Part shown: piece after piece, positions 8,101 to 15,140 of the stretch | Layout: every line of letters begins with the position of its first letter | How positions within the stretch are numbered: position 1 is the first letter of the stretch | Notes under the pieces: model-generated | The model's input: the letters and a program-made list of their open reading frames with translations, nothing else | Databases searched by the model: none | What the model was told of the DNA's origin: nothing | Source of the DNA: Kineosporia sp. R_H_3 | GTDB taxonomy: Bacteria; Actinomycetota; Actinomycetes; Actinomycetales; Kineosporiaceae | Length of the DNA: 48,844 nt | Assembly: GCF_002198675.1 (NCBI RefSeq) | Contig: NZ_MWLL01000201.1 | Span: 1 to 48,844, forward strand | Direction: 5' to 3' | Translations under genes and position numbers: made by a program

Positions 8101-10127
8101 CGTCCGGCGGGTCCGTCGGCTACGACCACAAGGCGATGGGCATCACGGCCAAGGGCGCGTGGGAGTCGGTCAAGCGGCACTTCCGCGAGCTGGGCCGGGA
8201 CACCCAGACCGAGGAGGTCACCGTCGTCGGCGTCGGCGACATGAGCGGTGACGTGTTCGGCAACGGGATGCTCCTGTCCCGGCACATCCGGCTCGTCGCG
8301 GCGTTCGACCACCGGCACCTGTTCCTCGACCCCGACCCGGACGCCGAGGCGTCGTTCGTCGAGCGGCAGCGGCTCTTCGCCCTCCCGCGCTCGTCATGGG
8401 CGGACTACGACACCTCGCTGCTGTCCCCCGGCGGCGGGATCTACCCGCGGACGGCGAAGTCGGTCCCGGTGTCGCCCGAGGTGGCCGCCCGGCTCGGCCT
8501 GCCGGTGTCGACCTCGGCGCTCACCCCGGCCGAGCTCATGCGGGCGATCCTCAAGGCTCCCGTCGACCTGCTGTGGAACGGCGGGATCGGCACGTACGTG
8601 AAGGCGTCGGCGGAGTCGCACGGCGAGGTCGGCGACAAGGCGAACGACGCGATCCGCGTCGACGGCCGCGACCTGCGGGTGCGGGTCGTCGGTGAGGGCG
8701 GCAACCTCGGCCTCACCCAGCTCGGCCGGGTCGAGGCGGCGCTGCACGGCGTCCGGGTCAACACCGACGCCATCGACAACTCGGCGGGCGTCGACTGCTC
8801 CGACCACGAGGTGAACATCAAGATCCTCCTCGACCGCGTCGTGGCCGCGGGGGACCTCACGGAGAAGCAGCGCAACACCCTGCTCGCGGAGATGACCGAC
8901 GACGTCGGCCGGATGGTCCTGCGCGACAACTACGAGCAGAACGTGCTGCTCGGCAACGCGCGCAAGCAGTCGCACTCGATGCTCACGGTGCACCAGCGGT
9001 TCATCCGGTCGCTCGAGGCGCGCGGTGCGCTCGACCGGGCGCTGGAGTTCCTGCCGGACGACGCGACGCTCGCCGAGCGGGACGACGACGAGCGCGGGCT
9101 CACCTCGCCGGAGTTCGCCGTCCTCGTGGCGTACGCGAAGATCGCCCTCACCGAGGACGTCGTCGCGTCCGGGCTGCCGGACGACCCGTGGTTCGCCCGG
9201 ACCCTGCGCGACTACTTCCCGCCGGCCCTCGTCGAGCGGTACGCCGACCGGCTCGCCCAGCACCCGCTGCGGCGCGAGCTCATCACGACGTGCCTGGTCA
9301 ACGAGATGGTCAACCGGGGCGGCATCACGTTCGCCTTCCGGGTCCAGGAGGAGACGGGCGCCAGCCCCGAGCAGGTCGCGCGGGCCTACACGGTGTGCCG
9401 GGAGGTGTTCGGGCTGCGCGAGTTCGTGGCCGCCGTCGAGGCGCTCGACAACGTCGTGCCGACGGAGGCGCAGACGGTGCTGTACCTGGAGTTCCGCCGG
9501 CTCCTCGACCGCTCGGTCCGCTGGTTCCTCCAGGCCCGGCCCGGCCAGCTCGACATCGGTGCGGAGGTGGCGCGGTTCGCGCCGGTCGTCGCCGAGCTGG
9601 GGCCGAAGCTGCAGGACATGATCGTCGGCGCCGAGCACAAGGCGCTCGTCGAGCAGGCCGGTCGGCTGGAGAAGATCGGCGTCCCCGCCGAGCTCGCCCT
9701 CTCGGGCGCGTGCCTGCTCAACGTGTTCCAGCTCCTCGACGTCGCGCAGATCGCCGAGCAGGCGCAGCTGCCCGCCGAGGAGGTGGCGCGGGTGTACCTC
9801 ACGCTGTCCGAGCGGTACGCGGTCGACGCGATGCTCACCCGGATCAGCGGCCTCGAGCGGCAGGACCGCTGGCAGTCGCTCGCCCGGGCCGCGTTGCGGT
9901 ACGACCTGTACGCGGCCCTGGAGTCGCTGACCCTCGCGGTCCTCGGCTCGACGCCGGCCGGTGCCGAGCCGGTCGCGCGGATCGAGCGCTGGGAGCGGGA
10001 GAACGCCGCGGCCGTCGCCCGGGCCACGCAGACGCTCGAGGAGGTGCGCCGGCTCGAGAAGGGCGACCTCGCGTCGCTGTCGGTGGCTCTGCGCACGCTG
10101 CGCGGGGTGGTGCGGACGACGGCCTGA
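5136..10127 (+). CDS. gdh: large (180-kDa class) NAD-dependent glutamate dehydrogenase
   Basis: A 1663-residue NAD-specific glutamate dehydrogenase, deaminating glutamate to 2-oxoglutarate and ammonium. The long N-terminal part has the ACT-like regulatory modules of this class (for example VEIVTDDMPFLVDSVQ near residue 90). The catalytic core has KVARGGLRWSDRREDF and the KAQMVKNAVIVPTGAKGG lysine region (about 835-885), the dinucleotide-binding VVGVGDMSGDVFGNGML (about 1028) and GEGGNLGLTQLGR (about 1186). Length matches the 1600-1660 residues usual for the family. Start: ATG 5136 has GTGAGG 6 nt upstream; an in-frame GTG at 5124 with AGAGG 6 nt upstream is an equally good candidate. It acts downstream of PruA, so the pair forms a proline-to-2-oxoglutarate route, though not one operon. 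Confidence 0.95.
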   Translation: MAHTQDAERTQILERATEAGLRQGCREPNLSQLLERYYRHVSIEDLAERDPVDLAGAALSQRQLAATRPQGTANVRVFTPTVDEHAWSCGHTVVEIVTDDMPFLVDSVQAELSRQDRAIHLVVHPQVVVRRDIAGTLLEVLDQGPGGWASSDHPRDSLVESWIHVEVDRVTDSDHIDEITSGLRGVLEDVRVSVEDWPRMQQRARDTADALDAEPPAGLPADEVEEATQLLRWLADGHFTFLGYREYRLDVRDGHDVLVAESGSGLGILRYDQHAASSSFDRLTPQARAKAREKTLLVLTKANSRATVHRPAYLDYVGVKTFDAAGAVVGERRFLGLFASSAYTDSVRRIPVVSRKVAGVLSRTGFSVDSHSGKDLLQILETYPRDELFEIGADDLTNIAVAVMHLQERRRTRLFMRYDEYGRFVSCLVFLPRDRYTTSVRLKMEAILRDAFGGSHVDYTTRVSESVLARLHFVIRVDPGVPLPQVDAAEVEARLVEATRSWDEDLADALRLEAGEEEAARLLRTWARGFPEAYKEDFPARVGVADLRRIEALPALDDVPAAPVGAAADATLGMNLYEPVGAPAGERRFKLYRLAPLSLTAVLPYLSNLGVEVVDERPYEIVRGDGAIAYIYDFGLRYDATAGVAAEQPEKARELFSEAFSAAWSGRAESDGFDRLVMLAGLTWRQVVVLRAYAKYLRQTGSTFSQDYIERCLAANVGIARMLVRLFEVRFDPDRFGGIRTNGSHDVERFDAADELATKVREALDQVASLDQDRILRSLLGLVLATLRTNFFQTTGGEPTPYVSFKLDPQAVPDLPQPRPEFEIFVYSPRVEGVHLRFGKVARGGLRWSDRREDFRTEILGLVKAQMVKNAVIVPTGAKGGFVCKNLPDPAVDREAWLAEGVACYKTFVRGLLDVTDNLVTDPSAAPAQSTDGTGAVVAQVVSPPPQVVRHDEDDTYLVVAADKGTATFSDIANGVAKEYGFWLGDAFASGGSVGYDHKAMGITAKGAWESVKRHFRELGRDTQTEEVTVVGVGDMSGDVFGNGMLLSRHIRLVAAFDHRHLFLDPDPDAEASFVERQRLFALPRSSWADYDTSLLSPGGGIYPRTAKSVPVSPEVAARLGLPVSTSALTPAELMRAILKAPVDLLWNGGIGTYVKASAESHGEVGDKANDAIRVDGRDLRVRVVGEGGNLGLTQLGRVEAALHGVRVNTDAIDNSAGVDCSDHEVNIKILLDRVVAAGDLTEKQRNTLLAEMTDDVGRMVLRDNYEQNVLLGNARKQSHSMLTVHQRFIRSLEARGALDRALEFLPDDATLAERDDDERGLTSPEFAVLVAYAKIALTEDVVASGLPDDPWFARTLRDYFPPALVERYADRLAQHPLRRELITTCLVNEMVNRGGITFAFRVQEETGASPEQVARAYTVCREVFGLREFVAAVEALDNVVPTEAQTVLYLEFRRLLDRSVRWFLQARPGQLDIGAEVARFAPVVAELGPKLQDMIVGAEHKALVEQAGRLEKIGVPAELALSGACLLNVFQLLDVAQIAEQAQLPAEEVARVYLTLSERYAVDAMLTRISGLERQDRWQSLARAALRYDLYAALESLTLAVLGSTPAGAEPVARIERWERENAAAVARATQTLEEVRRLEKGDLASLSVALRTLRGVVRTTA

Positions 10128-10259
10128 CGCGCCCCGGCCGGACCGGCCCGGCCGTGCGGTGCCGGCCCGGCTCTCGACCCGGTGCCGGCCCGGTGCCGCC
10201 CCGGCGCCGCCCCGACGGCGGACGCGGGACCGGTGGCGCCGCCGTCTACTGTGGAGGTC

Positions 10260-11795
10260 GTGCCGACCCTGAGCGAGCTCGTCGCCGCGAACACCGACCT
10301 CGAGGCGGCCGACGTCGAGTGGCTCCACCTGCTCGTCGGGGACTGGCAGATGATCTCGGACCTGTCGTTCGCCGACCTCGTGCTCTGGGTGCCGGACCGC
10401 GACTCGGACGGCTGGGTGGCCGTCGCGCACTGCCGCCCGAGCACCGGGCCGACCGTCTACTACGACGACGTCGTCGGCACCCACGTGCCGCGCGGGCGCC
10501 GGGTGCAGGTCGACCGCGCCTGGGACCTGCGCCGGATCTGCCGCGAGCGGGACCCGGAGTGGCACGACGACGTCCCGGTCCGTGAGGAGGCCGTGCCCGT
10601 CGTCCGGCGGGACCGGGTCATCGCGGTCGTCGCCCGGCACACGAACCTCGCCGCCGCGCGCACCCCGAGCCGGCTCGAGCTGACGTACCTGCAGTGCGCC
10701 GACGACCTGGCCCGGATGATCTCGACGGGGGAGTTCCCGGTCGCGGGCGCCCCGACCGGCTCCCGACGGGGTGCGCCCCGCGTCGGGGACGGTCTCATCC
10801 GGCTCGACCGGGACGGCCGGATCAGCTACGCGAGCCCGAACGCGCTGTCCGCCGTCCACCGGCTCGGGTACGTCGGGGACGTCCTCGACCGCTCGCTCGC
10901 GGAGATCGTGACCCCGCTGCTCGACCAGAGCGGGCCCGTCGACGAGTCGCTGCCGCTGGTCCTGTCCGGTCGGGCGCCGTGGCGCAGCGAGGTCGAGGCC
11001 CGGGGGACGACGCTGTCCCTGCGGGCGATCCCGCTCGCGGCCGCGGCGCACCGGATCGGCGCGCTCGTGCTCCTGCGCGACGTCTCGGAGCTGCGCCGCC
11101 GCGAGCGGGAGCTGCTCACGAAGGACGCAACGATCCGCGAGGTGCACCACCGGGTCAAGAACAACCTCCAGACCGTCGCCGCGCTGCTGCGGCTGCAGGC
11201 CCGGCGGATCCCGTCCGAGGAGGGGCGTGCCGCGCTCCAGGAGGCGATGCGCCGGGTCGCGACGATCGCGCTCGTCCACGAGACGCTCTCCGAGGGGCTC
11301 GGTGAGACGGTCGACTTCGACGACGTCGTCGCCCGGGTCGTCAAGCTCGCCGTCGAGCTCGCCGGGGCGCAGGCCCCGGTGGCCGTGAAGCGGGAGGGCC
11401 GGTTCGGCGAGCTGCGTGCCGAGAACGCGACGCCGCTCGCGCTCGTGCTCACCGAGCTCGTGACGAACGCCGTCGAGCACGGGCTCGCCGCCGGCGGCGG
11501 GACCGTCACGGTCATCGCCCACCGTGAGGGCCGCAGCCTCCGGGCGGTCGTCAAGGACGACGGTGCGGGGCTGCCCGAGGGGTTCAGCGCCGGCGTCGAC
11601 GGGCTCGGGACGCAGATCGTCCAGGCGCTCGTCGGCGGTGAGATGCGCGGCCGCATCATCTGGACGACGCCCGCGGAGGGCGGCACCGAGGTGAGCGTCG
11701 AGGTGACCGTGCACCGCGTGGACGGCGACGACGACCAGGACGCCGGCCGGAGCACGTCGGACGGCGCGGGCGAGGGTGTGCCGGCGGGGGTCTAG
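10260..11795 (+). CDS. pdtaS: PdtaS-type sensor histidine kinase
   Basis: A 511-residue soluble histidine kinase closely resembling mycobacterial PdtaS, which phosphorylates the RNA-binding antiterminator PdtaR. Seen in order: a GAF-like N-terminal domain (LSELVAANTDLEA...GEWQ-like VGDWQMISDLSFADLVLWV), a PAS-like domain (GDGLIRLDRDGRISYASPNALSA), the HisKA_2 phosphoacceptor box IREVHHRVKNNLQTVAALL (His near residue 298), and a HATPase domain with ELVTNAVEHGL, DDGAGLPEGF and GLGTQIV. The N-terminus aligns with the mycobacterial protein if GTG 10260 is used, but the GGAGG is then only 2 nt away; GTG 10251 is the alternative, possibly leaderless. No pdtaR lies in the window, as is common. There are no membrane segments, so it senses a cytosolic signal. 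Confidence 0.9.
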   Translation: MPTLSELVAANTDLEAADVEWLHLLVGDWQMISDLSFADLVLWVPDRDSDGWVAVAHCRPSTGPTVYYDDVVGTHVPRGRRVQVDRAWDLRRICRERDPEWHDDVPVREEAVPVVRRDRVIAVVARHTNLAAARTPSRLELTYLQCADDLARMISTGEFPVAGAPTGSRRGAPRVGDGLIRLDRDGRISYASPNALSAVHRLGYVGDVLDRSLAEIVTPLLDQSGPVDESLPLVLSGRAPWRSEVEARGTTLSLRAIPLAAAAHRIGALVLLRDVSELRRRERELLTKDATIREVHHRVKNNLQTVAALLRLQARRIPSEEGRAALQEAMRRVATIALVHETLSEGLGETVDFDDVVARVVKLAVELAGAQAPVAVKREGRFGELRAENATPLALVLTELVTNAVEHGLAAGGGTVTVIAHREGRSLRAVVKDDGAGLPEGFSAGVDGLGTQIVQALVGGEMRGRIIWTTPAEGGTEVSVEVTVHRVDGDDDQDAGRSTSDGAGEGVPAGV

Positions 11796-11938
11796 GCGGA
11801 CCGCGCAGCCCGGTGCCGGTGACCCGGCGCGCACGACCGGTGCCGCTGGTGCCCCTGAGGTCGTCCCGGCGCCGGGTACGACGAAAGCACCGACGGCCGT
11901 GGTCTGCCGCCGGTGTTCGTCGTGGGTCTGCGGGCCCG

Positions 11939-11962
11939 GCCCCGGGGATCACGAGCCGGGGC
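11939..11962. terminator. hairpin between convergent pdtaS and whiB1
   Basis: A 7-bp GC stem (11939-11945 with 11956-11962) and a 10-nt loop lie in the 248-bp gap 11796-12043. No gene is seen in the rest of that gap. A shared terminator is the simplest reading, but the stem is short. Confidence 0.4.
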
Positions 11963-12043
11963 GGACGCTGCCGCCCCGGCCTACGGGGTCTCGGTCGGTG
12001 GTGCGATCGTTCGTCGGTGCAGGTGGGTCGTCGTTCGGGAAGG

Positions 12044-12295
12044 TCAGCTCGCGCGACGTGCGCGGGCGTTGCGGCGCTTGAGAGCGCGACGCTCGTCCTC
12101 CGAGAGACCGCCCCAGACGCCGGCGTCCTGGCCGGAGTCGATTGCCCAGCGCAGGCACGTCTCGACGACGTCGCAACGCCGGCAGACGGCCTTCGCCTCT
12201 TCGATCTGCAGCAGGGCAGGACCCGTGTTCCCGATCGGGAAGAACAGCTCAGGGTCCTCGTCAAGGCACGCTGACTTGTGCCGCCAATCCGCCAT
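12044..12295 (-). CDS. whiB1: WhiB1-type iron-sulfur transcription factor
   Basis: An 83-residue WhiB protein of the WhiB1/WblE class, a [4Fe-4S] NO-sensitive regulator that binds the housekeeping sigma factor region 4. Seen: DWRHKSACLDEDPELFFP, four cluster cysteines (residues 10, 38, 41, 47) in the C...CxxCxxxxxC arrangement, the turn GVWGGLSEDERRAL, and the basic tail KRRNARARRAS that contacts DNA. Length and motifs match WhiB1 almost end to end. ATG 12295 has GGAGGAG about 11 nt upstream. The gene is monocistronic and converges with pdtaS; the 388-bp region upstream is its likely control region. Confidence 0.93.
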   Translation of the reverse strand: MADWRHKSACLDEDPELFFPIGNTGPALLQIEEAKAVCRRCDVVETCLRWAIDSGQDAGVWGGLSEDERRALKRRNARARRAS

Positions 12296-12683
12296 CAGGT
12301 GTTCCACTCCTCCAGCCCCGTGCGGGGGGCCTCGTCGCTTTCGGTGTCTGCGCGATTGCAGTGAGTGCTGGTGTCCCGACGTCCGCAACGGCATCTGTTC
12401 GCGCCTGTCGCTTCGGTCGGTGAAAGCGCTTCTTCGCGCCTCCCTGTATCCAACGCCAAGCCTCACATCCTTGTGCCCGCTTTCACAAGGGATACGGGAC
12501 AACTTTTCGTCACCGTCCGCTGTGAAATCGCTGAGCGCGAGGAACTGTGTTCGTTCATGCACTTGTTGTGATGACTGCTGCTCAGATGCCCTGCGACCGG
12601 GGTCTTGGGAGAGGGGCTGAGCCCTGTACGGTGGCCCTGAGACGTGGTGAACGTCTCCTGACGGTGACAGGATGTGACGAATC
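12296..12683. promoter_or_regulatory. divergent control region of whiB1 and a small membrane-protein gene
   Basis: About 390 bp without a convincing gene, visibly AT-richer than its surroundings, between whiB1 (minus) and the gene at 12684 (plus). It contains a perfect 7-bp stem hairpin at 12639-12657 (GAGACGT/ACGTCTC, 5-nt loop) just upstream of the plus-strand Shine-Dalgarno, and a TCAC-N8-GTGA dyad around 12510-12527. whiB1 genes often have long regulated leaders, which fits. Promoter boxes could not be fixed by eye. Confidence 0.45.
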
Positions 12684-13103
12684 ATGACTCGCGAGCGGAC
12701 CGGTGACGGTCACGAGACTCACCGTGTCCGTCAGATCGTCGCTGCGATCGTTTGTGCTGAATCCATTGTCGTCATCGGGTACGGATCCGTCCTGGGGATT
12801 GAAACACTCGTGGACCGACCCGCCAGTTTTGTCGGCTCCGCATTCCTCGCCCTCCTTGTCGTCCTGCTGGGCGCGGGGGTTGCCTCGGTGTCCCTGGGGC
12901 TGTGGCGGGGGCAGCGCTGGTCCCGTTCGCCGGCGCTCGTCTGGCAGGCGCTCCAGGCCTCGGTGGCCGTCCCGGCGCTCGGCCCGCGACCGCAGATCGG
13001 GGTACCGCTCCTGGTTGCCGCCGTCCTCGTCGTCGTCGGTGCGTTCACGCCCGGGGTCGTCGAGGAGCCGCCGGACGGCCGGACCCCGCTCGACGGGGAC
13101 TGA
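12684..13103 (+). CDS. small multi-pass membrane protein, function unknown
   Basis: A 139-residue protein with four predicted membrane helices: about residues 17-38 (VAAIVCAESIVVIGYGSVLG), 50-73 (SAFLALLVVLLGAGVASVSL), 82-97 and 103-125 (VPLLVAAVLVVVGAFTPGVV). It has a charged N-terminus and a short acidic/proline tail. I recognise the general type, a conserved actinobacterial integral membrane protein, but no function. ATG 12684 has an ACAGGA-type Shine-Dalgarno. It is divergent from whiB1 and converges on the sigma-factor gene, 36 bp away. Confidence 0.75.
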   Translation: MTRERTGDGHETHRVRQIVAAIVCAESIVVIGYGSVLGIETLVDRPASFVGSAFLALLVVLLGAGVASVSLGLWRGQRWSRSPALVWQALQASVAVPALGPRPQIGVPLLVAAVLVVVGAFTPGVVEEPPDGRTPLDGD

Positions 13104-13139
13104 CCCCGCGTCGGCGGCCGCCGCGGCGTGCAGGCGCGG

Positions 13140-13931
13140 TCAGGTCTCGTCGGAGAGGTTCTCCCGCAGCGTCGACAGGCTGCGCGCGAGGAGCCGGGAG
13201 ACGTGCATCTGCGAGACGCCCACCTCGGCGGCGATCTGGGACTGCGACATCCCGCGGCCGAAGCGCAGCGCGAGGATCGTGCGCTCGCGCGCCGGGAGCC
13301 GTTCGAGGAGCGGACGCAGCGTCTCGCGGTTCTCGACGAGCTCCATCCCGGAGTCGACCTCGCCGAGCGTCGGCTGGGTGTCGTCGGGGACGCTCGGCAG
13401 CGGGACCGTCGCGTAGGCGGAGCCGGTGTCGATCGCCTCGAGCACGAGGTCGGCGTCGGCGTCGAGGTGGTGGGCGAGCTCGGGGACCGTCGGCGAGCGG
13501 CCGAGAGAGTGGGTCAGCGTCTCGCGCGCCTCGGCGACCCGGCGGCTCAGGTCCTGGAGCCGGCGCGGCACCCGCATCGCCCAGCCCCGGTCCCGGAAGT
13601 GCCGGCGGATCTCGCCGAGGATCGTCGGGACGGCGAACGCGGTGAACGAGTCGCGGCCCGCGTCGAACCGGTCGACGGCGTTGAGCAGGCCGATCGTGCC
13701 GACCTGCACGAGGTCGTCGTACGGCTCGCCGCGGCCGCGGAAGCGCTGGGCGAGGTGGTGGACGAGGGCGAGCTGGCTCTCCACGATCTGCTCGCGGAGC
13801 ACCGCGTGCGCCGGGTCGTCGGCGTCGATCGTCGACAGCCGCCGCAGCAGAGGGACCACCGCGGCGTCCGCGGGGTGGAGCTGCGGGGACGGCTCGGTCG
13901 CCGCGCGTGCCGCGCTGCCGTCCCTCGTCAC
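13140..13931 (-). CDS. SigB/SigF-family RNA polymerase sigma factor
   Basis: A 263-residue group-3 sigma factor of the SigB/SigF stress type. Seen: region 2 (LVHHLAQRFRGRGEPYDDLVQVGTIGLLNAVDRFD...FTAFAVPTILGEIRRHFRDRGW), region 3 (VPRRLQDLSRRVAEARETLTHSLGRSPTVPELAHHL), and region 4 with helix-turn-helix RFGRGMSQSQIAAEVGVSQMHVSRLLARSL. GTG 13931 has GGAGGG upstream and overlaps the stop of the upstream anti-sigma gene by one base, so the two are translationally coupled; the open frame continues upstream to 13973 but only into that gene. It would direct a general stress or envelope regulon. No anti-anti-sigma gene is adjacent. Confidence 0.9.
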   Translation of the reverse strand: MTRDGSAARAATEPSPQLHPADAAVVPLLRRLSTIDADDPAHAVLREQIVESQLALVHHLAQRFRGRGEPYDDLVQVGTIGLLNAVDRFDAGRDSFTAFAVPTILGEIRRHFRDRGWAMRVPRRLQDLSRRVAEARETLTHSLGRSPTVPELAHHLDADADLVLEAIDTGSAYATVPLPSVPDDTQPTLGEVDSGMELVENRETLRPLLERLPARERTILALRFGRGMSQSQIAAEVGVSQMHVSRLLARSLSTLRENLSDET

Positions 13932-14338
13932 TACGCCCTCCGACCCCCGGTGTGGCTCAACCGGATCCAGCATCCCTCCTCGGTGGCCCCGGTCTCAACC
14001 CGGCCCACGAGTGCTTCGAGGACGGACCAGGCGAAGCTCGACCGGTCGGGGAGGGTCCGGGCCGGGCCGCGGACGTGCACGTCGAGCGCGCCGGGCCGGA
14101 TCGTGAACTCGGTGTAGAGGTGCGCGTCGGGGTGCGTCGTGTGGCCGAGCAGCAGTGCGCAGGCCTCGTCGACGGCGATGCGCAGGTCCTCGATCTCGTC
14201 GAGGGTCAGGTCGAGCCGCGCCGCGAGGCCGGCGCTCGCCGTCCGGATGACCGTGAGGTAGGCAGGGTCTGCGGGCACGCGGAGCTCGACGACATCCGTC
14301 ACGTTGGTCTTCCCGCTCTCCCCGACGACTGTGATCAT
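13931..14338 (-). CDS. RsbW-like anti-sigma factor (HATPase serine kinase)
   Basis: A 135-residue anti-sigma regulatory factor with a GHKL/HATPase_c2 fold. It should bind the co-encoded sigma factor and phosphorylate an anti-anti-sigma partner. Seen: an N-terminal VVELRVPADPAYLTVIRTASAGLAARL segment, the N-box LTLDEIEDLRIAVDEACALLL, and a C-terminal RLSHTGGRR strand. The G1 box is poorly conserved, as in many short actinobacterial members. ATG 14338 is preceded by GAGGGG with 8-nt spacing. It is the first gene of a two-gene operon with the sigma factor (1-bp overlap), which supports the pairing. The 134-bp gap upstream holds a small GC hairpin (14393-14406) that may terminate the GNAT gene. 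Confidence 0.85.
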   Translation of the reverse strand: MITVVGESGKTNVTDVVELRVPADPAYLTVIRTASAGLAARLDLTLDEIEDLRIAVDEACALLLGHTTHPDAHLYTEFTIRPGALDVHVRGPARTLPDRSSFAWSVLEALVGRVETGATEEGCWIRLSHTGGRRA

Positions 14339-14472
14339 GGAATTTACCCCTCGCTGCCCCGTGCGACCTGGTGTGCGCCCTTGGCTGCACATCGGCCGAA
14401 CGGCCGGGGGTGTTACACAGACCGTACGACCGACCACGTCCCGTGCCTGTAACGGACGGAACTGCTCCGACG

Positions 14473-15096
14473 CTACCGGCGATCCTGCGCCGGCGACGTT
14501 CCAGGTGATCCCGCCGTCCCGGCCGCGGCGGCGGCCTGCCGGGCGAGCGCCCGCAGCGGGTCGCCGGTGAGCCGGTGGACCGTCCAGTCCCCGAGAGGCT
14601 CGGCCCCGAGCCGCCGGTAGAAGCCGAGCGCGGGCTCGTTCCAGTCGAGGACGTTCCACTCCAGCCGGGCGTAGCCCCGGCGGTCGCACTCGGCCGCGAG
14701 CTCGGCGAGGAGGGCCTGCCCGAGCCCGAGGCCGCGGTACGCGGGGCGGACGAAGAGGTCCTCGAGCCAGATCCCGTGCCGGCCCCGCCAGGTCGAGAAG
14801 CTGACGAACCAGACGGCGGTCCCGGCGATCCGGGCCTGCGTGTCCCAGCGGGCGGCATCGGTGCCGTCGGCCGTGCCGGGGCCGGTGCCGCCCTCGGTCG
14901 CGTCGTCCTCGGGCAGCACCTCGGCGACGAAGGCGTGCACCCGTGGGTCGGCGCCGAAGAGCGCGGTGCGGAAGGCGTCCTCGTCGGCCTCGACGGCGTC
15001 CGGTTCGCGCTCGTACTCGGCGAGCTCGCGGACCAGCCCGAGGATCGCCGGGACGTCCTCGGGACGGGCCACCCGGACCCGGGTCCTCGTCGTCAC
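14473..15096 (-). CDS. GNAT-family N-acetyltransferase
   Basis: A 207-residue GNAT acetyltransferase that transfers acetyl from acetyl-CoA to an amine; it resembles the spermidine/diamine (SSAT-like) branch. Seen: VRVARPEDVPAILGLVRELAEYER at the start, the strand IWLEDLFVRPAYRGLGLGQALLAEL containing the pyrophosphate-binding R/Q-x-x-G-x-G/A signature, and the C-terminal LEWNVLDWNEPALGFYRRLGAEPLGDW block, which is the diagnostic region for this branch. An insertion of about 25 residues (EDDATEGGTGPGTADGTDAARWD) lies mid-protein. GTG 15096 has AGGAGG 5 nt upstream. It follows the FHA-FtsK gene by 44 bp on the same strand, so it may be cotranscribed; the link in function is unclear. Confidence 0.88.
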   Translation of the reverse strand: MTTRTRVRVARPEDVPAILGLVRELAEYEREPDAVEADEDAFRTALFGADPRVHAFVAEVLPEDDATEGGTGPGTADGTDAARWDTQARIAGTAVWFVSFSTWRGRHGIWLEDLFVRPAYRGLGLGQALLAELAAECDRRGYARLEWNVLDWNEPALGFYRRLGAEPLGDWTVHRLTGDPLRALARQAAAAAGTAGSPGTSPAQDRR

Positions 15097-15140
15097 GTCG
15101 ACCTCCTGCCGGTGCTGCCGCTGCCGCGCGTGCCGTCGGC

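Noticed and set aside
4215-8318. A 1367-codon minus-strand frame opposite the glutamate dehydrogenase gene
   Set aside because: It is a shadow of high-GC third positions: Val/Asp/Arg/Leu-rich with no domain, and it runs across several real genes.
8394-11834. A 1146-codon minus-strand frame opposite GDH and pdtaS
   Set aside because: Same codon-shadow artefact; no motif, and both plus-strand genes are certain.
12500-12540. A CRP-type operator upstream of whiB1
   Set aside because: The dyad is TCAC-N8-GTGA, the reverse of the GTGA-N6-TCAC arrangement CRP needs.
14339-14472. A SigF-type autoregulatory promoter upstream of the anti-sigma gene
   Set aside because: A GGGTAA-like box lies only 8 nt before the ATG and no GTTT box is found at the right distance.
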